Assembly (NCBI RefSeq): GCF_003610805.1
Contig: NZ_RAPF01000004.1
Span: 1 to 64,000 of the forward strand
Direction of reading: 5' to 3'
DNA length: 64,000 nucleotides
From: Altericroceibacterium spongiae
GTDB lineage: Bacteria; Pseudomonadota; Alphaproteobacteria; Sphingomonadales; Sphingomonadaceae
In this document: positions 32,959-42,458 of the stretch, piece after piece
Position numbering within the stretch: position 1 is the first letter of the stretch
Layout of the letters: every line of letters starts with the position of its first letter
Made by a program: the position numbers and the translations under genes
The notes under the pieces: generated by a model
What the model was told of the DNA's origin: nothing
The model's database searches: none
The model's input: the letters and a program-made list of their open reading frames with translations, nothing else

Positions 32959-32987
32959 TTGAGGCGAGGGGCAAGCACGCGTATACC
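32959..32987 (+). promoter_or_regulatory. Predicted promoter of the cytochrome oxidase operon
   Basis: TTGAGG (32959-32964) and TATACC (32982-32987) are separated by 17 bases and point toward coxB, whose start is about 75 bases downstream of the expected transcription start. Both boxes match the sigma-70 consensus at four of six positions. Confidence 0.45.
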
Positions 32988-33067
32988 TCATGCCATAATA
33001 GGGGGCAGTTCCCGAAATGCGGGGACATGTCTACGCCTCAGTTTTCGAATGGGAAAGCGTGAGACAT

Positions 33068-34201
33068 ATGAATTTTGGGGATGTCGCTGAAAAGCGGGTA
33101 AAATTTAAAAGAATGGCTGCTTTCCTGGCGGCAATGGCGGTTTTCTGGGCCGCTCTTGCCCCGCAAATGGGGCGGGCGCAGGAGGCTGGAAATCCTGCTG
33201 CCGAGACCATGAGCGTCGGCGAAGCGGATGCCCGCGCGCCCAATGTAGCCGATGATTCCCTGCCGCCTGAAGAGGCGGCCGAGGGACAGACCACCGATCC
33301 CGCCGTCGGGGCCGATGCCTATCAGCCGCTGAGCCCGGAATGGATCAAAGGTCAGCCGGAATCGGGCGCGCTGGGCTTTCAGAAGCAATATTCCGACATT
33401 GGCGAATATGGCCTGTGGATGCACAATGTGGTGCTGCTGCCGATCATCACGGTGATCGTGCTGCTGGTGCTGGCGTTGCTGCTCTGGGTCATCGCGCGCT
33501 ATAATCGCCGGGCCAATAACGACCCTTCTCGCACCAGCCATAATACGCTGATCGAAGTGATCTGGACCGTTTTACCGGTGGTGATCCTGTTCATCATCGC
33601 GGTGCCGTCCATCACTTTGCTGGTACGGCAATATGACAGCCCGCCCGAAGATGCGCTGACCGTGAAAGTGACCGGTTATCAGTGGTATTGGGGCTATTCC
33701 TATCCCGATAATGGCGGCTTCGAAGTCATTTCCAACATGCTGGAAGACGGCGAAGCGCTGGATCGTGGCCTGCCGCCCAAGCTGGCGGTGGATAACCGCA
33801 TGGTGGTGCCTGCAGGCGAGCCGATCCGCATACAGACCACCGGCGCCGATGTGATCCATTCCTTCGCCGTGCCATCGCTCTGGTTCAAGCTCGATGCGGT
33901 GCCCGGCCGTCTGAATGAGCGCGAACTGACGATCAGGGAGCCCGGCATCTATTATGGGCAATGTTCCGAATTGTGCGGTGTGCGCCACGGTTTTATGCCG
34001 ATTGCGATAGAAGCACTGCCCCGTCCGCAATTCGAAGCATGGGTCCGCGCGCAGGGCGGAACGATCGGCGAAGAGGCGGAAGAGGCCGATATGGCCGAAC
34101 CGGCCGATTTGCAGGAACCCGAAAGCTCGGTTGAAGGGGCGCCCGGTGCCGGTGCACCCCCGACCGAACTCGATTCGCCCGCCGCTGATGCGGAAGTCTG
34201 A
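33068..34201 (+). CDS. coxB: Cytochrome c oxidase subunit II
   Basis: The copper-A subunit of the terminal oxidase, taking electrons from cytochrome c. It is 377 aa from ATG 33068; ATG 33113 is an alternative. It has a signal sequence (AAMAVFWAALAPQMGRAQ), a long acidic spacer (to about residue 95), two membrane helices (VVLLPIITVIVLLVLALLLW and VIWTVLPVVILFIIAVPS) and the CuA domain with GYQWYWGYSYPD, the His in DVIHSFAVPS and CSELCGVRHGFM (Cys, Cys, His, Met). The C-terminus has a Glu/Pro/Ala-rich extension of about 50 residues beyond the fold. First gene of the oxidase operon. Confidence 0.95.
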   Translation: MNFGDVAEKRVKFKRMAAFLAAMAVFWAALAPQMGRAQEAGNPAAETMSVGEADARAPNVADDSLPPEEAAEGQTTDPAVGADAYQPLSPEWIKGQPESGALGFQKQYSDIGEYGLWMHNVVLLPIITVIVLLVLALLLWVIARYNRRANNDPSRTSHNTLIEVIWTVLPVVILFIIAVPSITLLVRQYDSPPEDALTVKVTGYQWYWGYSYPDNGGFEVISNMLEDGEALDRGLPPKLAVDNRMVVPAGEPIRIQTTGADVIHSFAVPSLWFKLDAVPGRLNERELTIREPGIYYGQCSELCGVRHGFMPIAIEALPRPQFEAWVRAQGGTIGEEAEEADMAEPADLQEPESSVEGAPGAGAPPTELDSPAADAEV

Positions 34202-34235
34202 GCCCGCTGAGCTGAACTGAACAAGGTCCGACACA

Positions 34236-35951
34236 ATGGTCACAACCGCAGATACATTCCAGGCTCATACCGAAGAGCATCATCACGAGGCTGACCATAA
34301 GCCGGGCTTCTTCGCGCGCTGGTTCATGTCCACCAATCACAAGGATATCGGTACGCTCTACCTGATCTTCGCGATTTTCGCGGGGGTCGTGGGCGGCGCC
34401 ATATCTGGCATCATGCGTTTCGAGCTGAAAGAGCCGGGGATTCAATATCTCGGCTGGTGGGTCGAGTTCATGGGCGGCGAAGCCGGTTTCGACCAGACGC
34501 TGCACTTGTGGAACGTGCTGATTACTGCGCATGGCCTGATTATGGTGTTCTTCATGGTCATGCCGGCCATGATCGGCGGTTTTGCCAACTGGTTCGTGCC
34601 GCTGATGATCGGCGCGCCGGATATGGCCTTTCCGCGCATGAACAATGTGTCTTTCTGGCTGACTTTCGCCGGGTTCATTTCGTTGATGCTGTCGGCCTTC
34701 GTGCCGGGAGGCACCGGCAATGGTGCAGGAATCGGCTGGACCGCTTATGCGCCGCTTTCGACATCGGGCTCTCCCGGGCCCTCGGTCGATTTCGCGATCT
34801 TCTCGCTGCATCTGGCCGGCGCCGGTTCGATTATGGGGGCGATCAATTTCATCACCACCATTTTCAATATGCGCGCACCGGGCATGACGCTGCATAAAAT
34901 GCCGCTTTTCGTCTGGTCCGTGCTGGTGACCGCTTTCCTGCTGCTGCTGGCGCTGCCGGTGCTGGCTGCCGCCATCACCATGCTGCTGACCGACCGCAAT
35001 TTCGGAACGACCTTCTTCGATCCGATGGGCGGGGGCGATCCGCTGCTCTATCAGCATCTGTTCTGGTTCTTCGGCCATCCGGAAGTTTACATCATGATTC
35101 TTCCCGGTTTCGGCATGATCAGCCAGATCATCGCGACATTCAGCCGCAAACCGGTCTTTGGCTATCTCGGCATGGCCTATGCCATGGTCGCCATCGGTCT
35201 GGTCGGTTTCGTGGTCTGGGCGCATCACATGTATACGGTGGGCCTCAGCGTGAATGTGAAAATGTATTTCACTGCGGCCACCATGGTGATCGCGGTGCCT
35301 ACGGGCATCAAGATTTTCAGCTGGATCGCGACCATGTGGGGTGGTTCGCTGACTTTCAAATCGCCGATGGTCTGGGCGCTGGGTTTCATCTTCCTGTTCA
35401 CGGTGGGCGGTGTGACAGGCGTGGTGCTCGCCAATGGCGGGATCGACGATAATCTGCACGACACTTATTATGTGGTGGCCCATTTCCATTATGTGCTGTC
35501 GCTCGGCGCCGTGACCGCTCTGTTCGCCGGTTTCTATTACTGGTTCCCCAAGATGAGCGGGCGCATGCACAATGAATTCCTCGCCCATCTGCATTTCTGG
35601 GTGTTTTTCATCGGCGTGAATCTGATTTTCTTCCCGATGCATTTCCTCGGAATGAACGGTATGCCGCGGCGCTATCCCGATTATACCCCGGCTTTCGAGC
35701 TGTGGAATTCGGTCGCCACGCATGGCTATGAAATCATGGGCGCTTCCATGGTGATCTTCTTCATCAATATCGGTTACAGTCTGGTGGCGGGTAAAAAGGC
35801 CCCGGCCAATTACTGGGGCGAAGGGGCGACCACGCTGGAATGGACACTGTCCAGCCCGCCGCCTTATCACCAGTTCGAAACGCTGCCGGTGATCGATGAC
35901 GGGGCGGATTCGCACCGGCATGGCGGCGGTGCGGCTCCGGCGCACGCCTGA
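34236..35951 (+). CDS. ctaD: Cytochrome c oxidase subunit I (aa3 type)
   Basis: The catalytic subunit, holding heme a and the heme a3/CuB centre that reduces oxygen and pumps protons. It is 571 aa with about 12 membrane helices. The low-spin heme His is in [13 protein letters not shown]. The CuB ligands and cross-linked Tyr are in [15 protein letters not shown], with further His in WAHHMY and the heme a3/a pair in [10 protein letters not shown]. The YS-type K- and D-channel segments look normal for an aa3 enzyme. It follows coxB by 34 bases. Confidence 0.97.
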   Translation: MVTTADTFQAHTEEHHHEADHKPGFFARWFMSTNHKDIGTLYLIFAIFAGVVGGAISGIMRFELKEPGIQYLGWWVEFMGGEAGFDQTLHLWNVLITAHGLIMVFFMVMPAMIGGFANWFVPLMIGAPDMAFPRMNNVSFWLTFAGFISLMLSAFVPGGTGNGAGIGWTAYAPLSTSGSPGPSVDFAIFSLHLAGAGSIMGAINFITTIFNMRAPGMTLHKMPLFVWSVLVTAFLLLLALPVLAAAITMLLTDRNFGTTFFDPMGGGDPLLYQHLFWFFGHPEVYIMILPGFGMISQIIATFSRKPVFGYLGMAYAMVAIGLVGFVVWAHHMYTVGLSVNVKMYFTAATMVIAVPTGIKIFSWIATMWGGSLTFKSPMVWALGFIFLFTVGGVTGVVLANGGIDDNLHDTYYVVAHFHYVLSLGAVTALFAGFYYWFPKMSGRMHNEFLAHLHFWVFFIGVNLIFFPMHFLGMNGMPRRYPDYTPAFELWNSVATHGYEIMGASMVIFFINIGYSLVAGKKAPANYWGEGATTLEWTLSSPPPYHQFETLPVIDDGADSHRHGGGAAPAHA

Positions 35952-36008
35952 GCGGATGGGCGCCTGCGTGCCCTGTGTCGAGAGGCCCGAAATGGCGGGA
36001 GGCGCATC

Positions 36009-37016
36009 GTGAGCGCTGCGCCCCTACCTTTATCGCCCCGCTTCCGGTATGGCGCGCCTCTGGACGTTGCTGAAATCGATACTGGACCTATGCCAACCAC
36101 TGCCCCTGCCACGACAAGGCTGCCTGCCGACTGGCGCGATTTTCTCTCGCTGACCAAGCCGCGCGTGATGAGCCTTGTGGTCTTTACCGGCCTGTGTGGA
36201 TTGCTTGCGGCACCCGGATCGATCAATCCGATTCTCGGTTTTACCGCGGTCCTGTGCATCGCCATCGGGGCCGGCGGCGCGGCGGCGCTCAATCAGTGGT
36301 GGGAAGCCGATATCGATGCGGGCATGAAGCGAACATCGCGCCGACCACTACCACAGGGACGCCTCAACCGCACCGATGCGCGCGATTTCGGTATCATGCT
36401 GTCGGTCGGTTCGGTGCTGGTCATGGGGCTGGCGATTCACTGGCTGGCCGCGGCCATTCTGGCCGTGTCGATCCTCTATTATGCTGTGGTCTATACGATC
36501 TGGCTGAAGCCGCGCACACCGCAGAATATCGTGATCGGGGGCGGGGCCGGCGCTTTCCCTCCGCTGATCGGCTGGATAGCGGTGACGGGGCATATCACGC
36601 CCATGCCGCTCTTGCTTTTTGCCATTATCTTCTTCTGGACGCCGCCCCATTTCTGGGCGCTGGCGCTGTTCGTGCAGACCGATTATGCCAAGGTGGGCAT
36701 TCCGATGCTGCCCGTGGTGGCGGGGGAAGCCGCGACACGCCGGCAGATTCTCCTTTACAGCATCGTGCTTCTGCCGCTCAGCCTTACGCCCTGGTGGATC
36801 GGCGGCACCGGGCTGATCTATGGCCTGTCAGCGCTTGTTCTGTCGGGCCTGTTTCTGGTTCAGGCGTTGCCGGTGGCCTTTCGGCGCAAGAGCGGCGATG
36901 ATGACAGGATGAAGCCTGAAAAGCGGTTGTTCGGCTATTCGATTCTCTATCTGTTCATCCTGTTCGGCGCGCTGGTGGCCGATCGCCTGATTCTCGGGGG
37001 AGGGTTATCTCTGTGA
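36009..37016 (+). CDS. ctaB: Protoheme IX farnesyltransferase (heme O synthase)
   Basis: Adds the farnesyl group to heme b, the first step toward heme a for the oxidase. It is 335 aa starting at GTG 36009, with GGAGG six bases upstream. A UbiA-type membrane prenyltransferase: the first Asp motif is [19 protein letters not shown], a second polar loop [13 protein letters not shown] follows, and there are about eight helices. The first 35 residues are an extra polar leader. The stop overlaps the next small gene (TGATG). Confidence 0.93.
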   Translation: MSAAPLPLSPRFRYGAPLDVAEIDTGPMPTTAPATTRLPADWRDFLSLTKPRVMSLVVFTGLCGLLAAPGSINPILGFTAVLCIAIGAGGAAALNQWWEADIDAGMKRTSRRPLPQGRLNRTDARDFGIMLSVGSVLVMGLAIHWLAAAILAVSILYYAVVYTIWLKPRTPQNIVIGGGAGAFPPLIGWIAVTGHITPMPLLLFAIIFFWTPPHFWALALFVQTDYAKVGIPMLPVVAGEAATRRQILLYSIVLLPLSLTPWWIGGTGLIYGLSALVLSGLFLVQALPVAFRRKSGDDDRMKPEKRLFGYSILYLFILFGALVADRLILGGGLSL

Positions 37017-37141
37017 TGACGCCGGATGAAGAACGCGAATATAAGGCGCGGCGCCGCTCACGCAATATTGCGCTGGGCCTGACGCTGGCAGGTTTCGTCC
37101 TGCTGTTTTATCTTATCACCATAGCCCGGCTGGGAGGATAA
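37016..37141 (+). CDS. CoxF-like small membrane protein of the oxidase operon
   Basis: A 41-aa protein: a charged N-terminus ([20 protein letters not shown]) and one membrane helix (LTLAGFVLLFYLITIA). Its ATG overlaps the ctaB stop, and its final codons contain the Shine-Dalgarno GGAGG of ctaG, whose ATG is one base after its stop. A short single-helix protein at this position, between ctaB and ctaG, is a regular feature of alphaproteobacterial oxidase operons. It is likely an assembly factor or accessory subunit; the exact role is not established here. Confidence 0.75.
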   Translation: MTPDEEREYKARRRSRNIALGLTLAGFVLLFYLITIARLGG

Positions 37142-37142
37142 T

Positions 37143-37715
37143 ATGAGCACTGCCCCGCTCCAGCAGAAGAACCGCCGTATCGCGATCCTTTTTGCGGTGG
37201 TGGCGCTCGGCATGCTCGGGCTGGGTTATGCGGCCGTGCCGCTTTATCAGATGTTCTGTTCGGTCACCGGGTTCGGCGGAACCACGCAACGCGCAACGCA
37301 GGGCGATGCCGATCTCGCTTCGCGCTTCGCCCGCAGCGCCGGAGGCACCGATATATCGGTGCGTTTCGATGCCAATGTCGAACGCGGCATGCCGTGGGAT
37401 TTCGCGCCGGTGCAGGTCAAGGATACGGTAACGATCGGCCAGCGCGACATGGCGATCTTCACCGCGCGCAATAATTCGGACCGGCCGATTACCGGCACGG
37501 CGACCTTCAATGTCGAACCCGAACAGACCGGGGCCTATTTCAACAAGGTCCAGTGTTTCTGTTTTACTGAGCAGACCTTGCAGCCGGGACAGCAGGTCAG
37601 AATGCCGGTGCTTTATTATATCGATCCCGCTATTCTCGACGATGAGAATGCGAAGGATGTCGAACAGATTACATTGAGCTATACATTTCACGAGGCAGAG
37701 GACCCGACCTCCTGA
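37143..37715 (+). CDS. ctaG: Cytochrome c oxidase assembly protein CtaG/Cox11
   Basis: Delivers copper to the CuB site of subunit I. It is 190 aa with one N-terminal helix (IAILFAVVALGMLGLGYAAV). The conserved PLYQMFC motif follows, and the copper-binding pair is in VQCFCFTEQTL. The periplasmic immunoglobulin-like domain carries GTATFNVEPEQTGAYFNKV. The start at 37143 has GGAGG at normal spacing. Confidence 0.95.
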   Translation: MSTAPLQQKNRRIAILFAVVALGMLGLGYAAVPLYQMFCSVTGFGGTTQRATQGDADLASRFARSAGGTDISVRFDANVERGMPWDFAPVQVKDTVTIGQRDMAIFTARNNSDRPITGTATFNVEPEQTGAYFNKVQCFCFTEQTLQPGQQVRMPVLYYIDPAILDDENAKDVEQITLSYTFHEAEDPTS

Positions 37716-37775
37716 GCGGCTGACACGCTATCAGTCCCGCAGAGGGTCGATGCTTGAAAAACAGGACGGAAAACC

Positions 37776-38597
37776 ATGGCTGGCGTAAAGAACCACGATT
37801 ACCATATTCTCCCGCCCGATATCTGGCCCTTTATCGGTTCGATGTCGGCGGTGACCTTTACCAGCGGCATGGTGCTGTTCATGCACGAAATGGCGATGGC
37901 CTGGCTGGTGCTGGGGCTGGGCATTGCGGGGCTGATCGCAACCTTTTTCAGCTGGTTCGGCAAGATCATTCAGGAAGGGCGCGCAGGCTATCACACGCCG
38001 GTCGTCCAGCTCCATCTGCGCTACGGGATGATTCTGTTCATTGCCTCCGAAGTGATGTTCTTTGTCGGCTGGTTCTGGAGCTGGTTCGATTTTGCGCTGT
38101 TTCCCACCGATATGACCGATGTGATCGGCGGGGTCTGGCCACCTGAAGCGATCGAGGCGGTGATGGACCCGTTCGATCTGCCGCTGCTCAATACGCTGAT
38201 CCTGCTCTGCTCGGGCACCACGGTCACCTGGGCGCATCATTCGCTGATCCATGGGGACCGCGAAGGATTGAAGCAAGGCCTGTGGGCCACCGTTTTGCTG
38301 GGCATCCTGTTCAGTGCCATTCAGGCTTATGAATATGCTCATGCGCCTTTCGCCTTCGGCGGCAACACCTATAGCTCGGCCTTCTATATGGCGACCGGCT
38401 TCCATGGCTTCCATGTGATTATCGGCACGATCTTTCTGATCGTTTGTCTGGTGCGCAGTTATAAAGGCGACTTTACCCCGCGCGAACATTTCGGTTTCGA
38501 AGCCGCCGCCTGGTACTGGCATTTTGTCGACGTGGTGTGGCTGTTCCTGTTCATCACCGTCTATATCTGGGGTGGCTGGGGCGCCGAGATTCACTGA
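37776..38597 (+). CDS. ctaE: Cytochrome c oxidase subunit III
   Basis: A non-catalytic core subunit that stabilises the oxidase and its oxygen access. It is 273 aa with seven helices. HDYHILPPDIWPFIGS, RYGMILFIASEVMFFVGWFW (Glu-90-type site), TGFHGFHVIIGTIFL and WYWHFVDVVWLFLF are typical. It ends the oxidase operon, with an intrinsic terminator about 50 bases later. Confidence 0.95.
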   Translation: MAGVKNHDYHILPPDIWPFIGSMSAVTFTSGMVLFMHEMAMAWLVLGLGIAGLIATFFSWFGKIIQEGRAGYHTPVVQLHLRYGMILFIASEVMFFVGWFWSWFDFALFPTDMTDVIGGVWPPEAIEAVMDPFDLPLLNTLILLCSGTTVTWAHHSLIHGDREGLKQGLWATVLLGILFSAIQAYEYAHAPFAFGGNTYSSAFYMATGFHGFHVIIGTIFLIVCLVRSYKGDFTPREHFGFEAAAWYWHFVDVVWLFLFITVYIWGGWGAEIH

Positions 38598-38644
38598 TCC
38601 GGCTCGCAGCCGGCGCTGGCACCGTTTCGCGATGCGCTTGCGAC

Positions 38645-38692
38645 AAAGGGAAAGGCGGCCTGCCGGATGCGGCGCGGCCGCTTTTCCCTTTT
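38645..38692 (+). terminator. Intrinsic terminator after ctaE
   Basis: AAAGGGAAAGGCGGCC (38645-38660) pairs with GGCCGCTTTTCCCTTT (38676-38691) over 16 positions with a single G-T wobble, followed by a short T run. It separates the oxidase operon from surf1. Confidence 0.8.
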
Positions 38693-38729
38693 GCATAGGG
38701 CCGAAACACGGGGCTGAAGGAGGGCCTGC

Positions 38730-39323
38730 ATGAAACACCGTCTGCCTTTCGTCCCGACCCTGTGCGTGGGGCTGGCCGTGGCAGCAATGATTGCGCTGGG
38801 TATCTGGCAATTGCGCCGCGCGGAGTGGAAAGCCGCTCTGCTCGATCACTATGCGGCGGCGGAAAATCTCCCGCCGGTGGCATTCCCGACAGACCCCGAT
38901 GCGGTGGAGGATGTGCTCTATCGCCGCAGCATGGTGGAATGCGCGCAGGTGCTGAGCCAGGATGCAATGGCCGGGCGCAATGCGAAAGGGCGCAGCGGCT
39001 GGGTGCAAAGCGTGCATTGCCGTCTGGCAGCGGGCGGGGAAGCCGATCTGGTACTCGGCTGGCAACGGCGTCCGGAGACAGGCACATGGGCAGGCGGCCC
39101 GGTGCGCGGGGTGATCGGGCCGGGGCGGGGCGGCACAGCCCGGCTGATCGCCGATCCGCCGCTGGCGGGGCTGGAGGCCAATGCCCGGCCCGATCCGGCC
39201 GATCTGCCCAACAATCATATGTCCTATGCCGTGCAGTGGTTCTTCTTCGCGCTGACCGCGCTCGTCATCTATGCGCTGGCTTTGCGGCGCAAGTGGCGCG
39301 ATCACAACGGCCGGGTGGCGTAA
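38730..39323 (+). CDS. SURF1-family oxidase assembly protein
   Basis: Helps insert heme a into subunit I. It is 197 aa, shorter than many SURF1 proteins. It has an N-terminal helix ending in GIWQLRRAEWKAALL, the central motif VLGWQRRP, and a C-terminal helix with NNHMSYAVQWFFFALTALV, the family signature. GGAGG lies upstream of the ATG. It follows a terminator, so it may have its own promoter in the short gap. Confidence 0.9.
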   Translation: MKHRLPFVPTLCVGLAVAAMIALGIWQLRRAEWKAALLDHYAAAENLPPVAFPTDPDAVEDVLYRRSMVECAQVLSQDAMAGRNAKGRSGWVQSVHCRLAAGGEADLVLGWQRRPETGTWAGGPVRGVIGPGRGGTARLIADPPLAGLEANARPDPADLPNNHMSYAVQWFFFALTALVIYALALRRKWRDHNGRVA

Positions 39324-39396
39324 GCGCCATTTCCTGAAGGCGAATCGTCACCCTATATTGCACCAGAGCGCCGGGCGGGCTAACGCGCGGGCCATC

Positions 39397-40797
39397 ATGG
39401 ATTATATCTCCACACGTGGCAGCGCTCCGGCGCTTGATTTCGAAGGCGTAACGCTCGCCGGTCTGGCTTCCGATGGCGGTCTTTATGTACCGCGCGAATG
39501 GCCGCGCTTTTCGGCGGAGGATATCGCCGCATTCCGGGGCCTGCCTTATGCCGAACTGGCCACGCGGGTGATGTGGCCTTTCGTGAAAGGAAGCCTGAGC
39601 GAAGACCGGCTGCGCGCTCTATGCGAAAGCGCCTATGGCAGTTTCGCCCATGATGCGGTGACCCCGCTTACCCAGTTCACCGAACAGCACTGGCTGCTCG
39701 AACTGTTTCACGGCCCCACGCTCGCTTTCAAGGACGTGGCGTTGCAATTGCTCGGCCGTCTGTTCGAGGAATTCCTGTCCCGAAGTGACGATCACCTGAC
39801 CATTGTCGGGGCGACCAGTGGCGATACCGGGTCTGCCGCCATCGACGCGGTAGCCGGGCGCGACCGGGTGGATGTCTTCATGCTGCATCCCGATGGGCGG
39901 GTAAGCGATGTGCAGCGTCGCCAGATGACCACCGTGCTGGCACCCAATGTGCATAATATCGCCATCGACGGCAGTTTCGACGATGCACAGGCCATGGTGA
40001 AGCGCATGTTCGGCGATACAGCGATGACCGGGCGCTTTCACATCAGCGCGGTCAATTCGATCAACTGGGCGCGGCTGATGGCGCAGGTGGTCTATTATTT
40101 CGCCGCCGCGCTCCAGCTCGGTGCGCCCCATCGCAAAGTCGCCTTCAGCGTACCGACCGGCAATTTCGGCGATGTCTTCGCTGGCTATGTTGCGGCGCAA
40201 ATGGGGCTGCCGATCGAAAAGCTGATCGTGGCGACCAATGTGAACGATATTCTCCACCGCGCCTTGTCGAGCGGCGATTATTCTGCCGGAACCGTGACGC
40301 CCACCGATGCCCCCTCGATGGATATTCAGGTTAGTTCCAATTTCGAACGCCTGCTGTTCCTTGCGGGCGGACGCGATGGCGCGGCACTGGCAGACCAGAT
40401 GCGCGGCTTCGAACAGAGCAAGGCGATGCAGCTCACCAATGCGCAGCGCGAAGGCGCTGCAGCGCTGTTCACCAGCGCGCGCGCCGACCGGTCGGATATG
40501 CAGGCCGCGATGCACTGGGCGGCTGAAAAATGCGGTGAAATTATCGATCCGCATACTTCCATCGGACTCCATGCCGCGCGTTCGGCAGGGATCGATTCCG
40601 CTATCCCGGTGGTGACGCTCGCCACGGCGCATCCGGCCAAATTCCCCGATGCGGTAGAAACCGCTACCGGCAAGCGCGCGTCCTTGCCGGCGCGAGTGGG
40701 CGATTTGTTCGAACGGCAAGAACGCTATGATCGTCTGCCCGGCGATTACGATGCGGTCGCGGCCTATGTCGCCGAACGGGCGACGCCTTCGGCCTGA
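39397..40797 (+). CDS. thrC: Threonine synthase
   Basis: Makes threonine from O-phosphohomoserine with pyridoxal phosphate. It is 466 aa, the class with an extended C-terminus. The start MDYISTRG at 39397 is the conserved N-terminus; the frame is open further upstream, overlapping surf1. The PLP lysine is in HGPTLAFKDVALQLLG, followed by TIVGATSGDTGSAAIDA and VPTGNFGDVFAGYVA. Its stop overlaps the start of the next gene. Confidence 0.95.
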   Translation: MDYISTRGSAPALDFEGVTLAGLASDGGLYVPREWPRFSAEDIAAFRGLPYAELATRVMWPFVKGSLSEDRLRALCESAYGSFAHDAVTPLTQFTEQHWLLELFHGPTLAFKDVALQLLGRLFEEFLSRSDDHLTIVGATSGDTGSAAIDAVAGRDRVDVFMLHPDGRVSDVQRRQMTTVLAPNVHNIAIDGSFDDAQAMVKRMFGDTAMTGRFHISAVNSINWARLMAQVVYYFAAALQLGAPHRKVAFSVPTGNFGDVFAGYVAAQMGLPIEKLIVATNVNDILHRALSSGDYSAGTVTPTDAPSMDIQVSSNFERLLFLAGGRDGAALADQMRGFEQSKAMQLTNAQREGAAALFTSARADRSDMQAAMHWAAEKCGEIIDPHTSIGLHAARSAGIDSAIPVVTLATAHPAKFPDAVETATGKRASLPARVGDLFERQERYDRLPGDYDAVAAYVAERATPSA

Positions 40798-41690
40798 TGG
40801 CACAGCTGGCGCAGCAGCCGATTGTCCTCGAAGGGCAGGGCTGGGCCGATTATGGTCTGGTCGATAGCGGGCATGGCCGCAAGCTGGAACGTTATGGCCC
40901 CTATCGCTTTATCCGTCCCGAACCGCAGGCGTTGTGGATGCCGCGTTTCGATGATGGCGACTGGCAGGCCGATGGCGAATTCATTCCCGGTTCGGACGAG
41001 GATGGCGGCGGGCGCTGGCACTATTCCGGACAGGTTCCGCATGAGGGATGGGAGCTGCATTGGCGCGAAGTGGCCTTCACGGCGCAATGTACCCCGTTCC
41101 GCCATCTTGGCTTCTTTCCCGATATGGCTCCGGTCTGGAGCTGGATGCGTGAGCGGATTGCCGGAAAGCCGGATGCGAGCACGCTCAATTTGTTCGGTTA
41201 TACCGGCGTCGGCACGCTGGCACTGAGCGAATGCGGCAAGGTCACGCATGTCGATGCGTCCAAGAAATCGGTGGCACAGGCGCGCGATAACGCCGCCTTG
41301 TCGGGCATGGAGGATCGCCCGGTTCGCTGGCTGATCGACGATGCGGGCAAATTCACCGCGCGCGAAGTGCGCCGGGGCAACCGCTATGACGGGATCATTC
41401 TCGATCCGCCCAAATTCGGCCGCGGCCCCAAGGGCGAAACCTGGCGAATCGAACAGGGCCTGCCCGATCTGGTGAGCGATTGCCGCCAGCTTCTCGATGC
41501 GGAAAGCCGGTTTCTGTTTCTCACCGTCTATGCTGTGCGCATGTCCAGCCTGGCGCTGGGCGGTCTGCTGGCCGAGTTGTTCCACGATCTGCCCGGCACG
41601 ATCGAACATGGCGATCTGGCGGTGCGCGAAGATGGTGCAGACGGACGTCTCTTGCCGACCGCGATTTTCGCGCGCTGGTCGAACGGATAG
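40797..41690 (+). CDS. Class I SAM-dependent methyltransferase (RlmI/RlmK-like domain)
   Basis: A 297-aa protein with an N-terminal beta-rich region (1-110) and a Rossmann methyltransferase domain. The SAM-binding motif is LNLFGYTGVGTLALSE, the acidic second strand VTHVDASKKSVAQAR, and the catalytic-region motif is YDGIILDPPKFGRGPKGETW. This resembles 23S rRNA cytosine methyltransferases, but the PUA domain is missing, so its substrate is uncertain. It is coupled to thrC (TGATG). Confidence 0.85.
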   Translation: MAQLAQQPIVLEGQGWADYGLVDSGHGRKLERYGPYRFIRPEPQALWMPRFDDGDWQADGEFIPGSDEDGGGRWHYSGQVPHEGWELHWREVAFTAQCTPFRHLGFFPDMAPVWSWMRERIAGKPDASTLNLFGYTGVGTLALSECGKVTHVDASKKSVAQARDNAALSGMEDRPVRWLIDDAGKFTAREVRRGNRYDGIILDPPKFGRGPKGETWRIEQGLPDLVSDCRQLLDAESRFLFLTVYAVRMSSLALGGLLAELFHDLPGTIEHGDLAVREDGADGRLLPTAIFARWSNG

Positions 41691-41738
41691 GATGTAAGCC
41701 GCCGCCCCCGGGTGGCGGTAATATTGGGAGAGCCATGA

Positions 41739-42110
41739 ATGGCTGACAGTCTGACACTTGAAATGGCCGATTTTGAACATGATGTCCTGACCGGGATATT
41801 ATCGGAAGAAACCGGCAAGCCGCAGCCCTTGCGCTTTACGATCACCGTGCAGTTCAAGCCGATCGATTATTACGATCCGGAAACGCCGCTCGATGCGAGC
41901 AAGAATTATATGGATCTGAAATTTGCCGCTTCGGAAGCCTTTCCCGAAGGGCAGCATTTCAAGCTGATCGAAGCGGTGGCCGATCATGTCTGCAACACCT
42001 TGTTCATGCAGGATGACCGGGTGACGGCGGTGACGGTGAAGATCGTCAAGCTCGCATTGAGCGAGCGAAATGAGAAAATCGGCATCACGCTTCGCCGCGA
42101 AAGGCGCTGA
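41739..42110 (+). CDS. folB: Dihydroneopterin aldolase-like protein
   Basis: A 123-aa FolB-type tunnelling-fold protein. The substrate-binding Glu appears in KLIEAVADHVCNTLF, and the last strand is VTVKIVKLAL. FolB cleaves dihydroneopterin to the hydroxymethylpterin used for folate. The first strand (LTLEMADFEHDVLTGILSEE) is less typical, so a related pterin epimerase role is possible. Two bases separate it from the next gene. Confidence 0.75.
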   Translation: MADSLTLEMADFEHDVLTGILSEETGKPQPLRFTITVQFKPIDYYDPETPLDASKNYMDLKFAASEAFPEGQHFKLIEAVADHVCNTLFMQDDRVTAVTVKIVKLALSERNEKIGITLRRERR

Positions 42111-42112
42111 CT

Positions 42113-42454
42113 GTGGCACAGGCCGTCCTGCCTGTTATGGATCTGCCAGAGAATCCGCTGGATGCGGCTGGCCTTTTTTATGCGGATTATCTGCCGCAGG
42201 CACGCCATATGCTGGCCGGTCCGGCGGATGCTCTGGTGATCCATTTCCCGGAATCGCAGAACGATCAGCGCGGCTGGCAACTGGCGGCAATCCAGTCGCT
42301 TGCCCGCGCCAGCACGCCCAAACGCGTGAATGCGATGGCCGGGCCGGAGGGCCGGTCCGCACAGGATATGGCGCGCTGGCTGGAGCAGGCGCCGGGGATT
42401 ACCGGGCAATTGCTGCGCTTTGCTGGAAACGCACAGGAAATTCAGGCATTATAG
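42113..42454 (+). CDS. Hypothetical protein, short Rossmann-like fragment
   Basis: A 113-aa protein starting at GTG 42113. It has no clear motif. The segment ADALVIHFPESQNDQRGWQLAAIQSLARAS resembles the middle part of a short-chain dehydrogenase-like fold, but the nucleotide loop and catalytic residues are absent. It sits between folB and moaA, with two- and four-base gaps, in what looks like one transcript. Its function is unknown; a link to pterin chemistry is only suggested by position. Confidence 0.6.
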   Translation: MAQAVLPVMDLPENPLDAAGLFYADYLPQARHMLAGPADALVIHFPESQNDQRGWQLAAIQSLARASTPKRVNAMAGPEGRSAQDMARWLEQAPGITGQLLRFAGNAQEIQAL

Positions 42455-42458
42455 CCAT

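Noticed and set aside
33993-35945. A 650-codon minus-strand open frame opposite ctaD
   Set aside because: It is a His/Glu-rich shadow of the membrane-protein codons of ctaD, which has all catalytic residues of cytochrome oxidase. No start signal or domain is visible.
38598-38729. A DUF983 gene between ctaE and surf1, as in some related operons
   Set aside because: The gap is only 132 bases, holds a terminator and has no ORF with the expected Cys motif.
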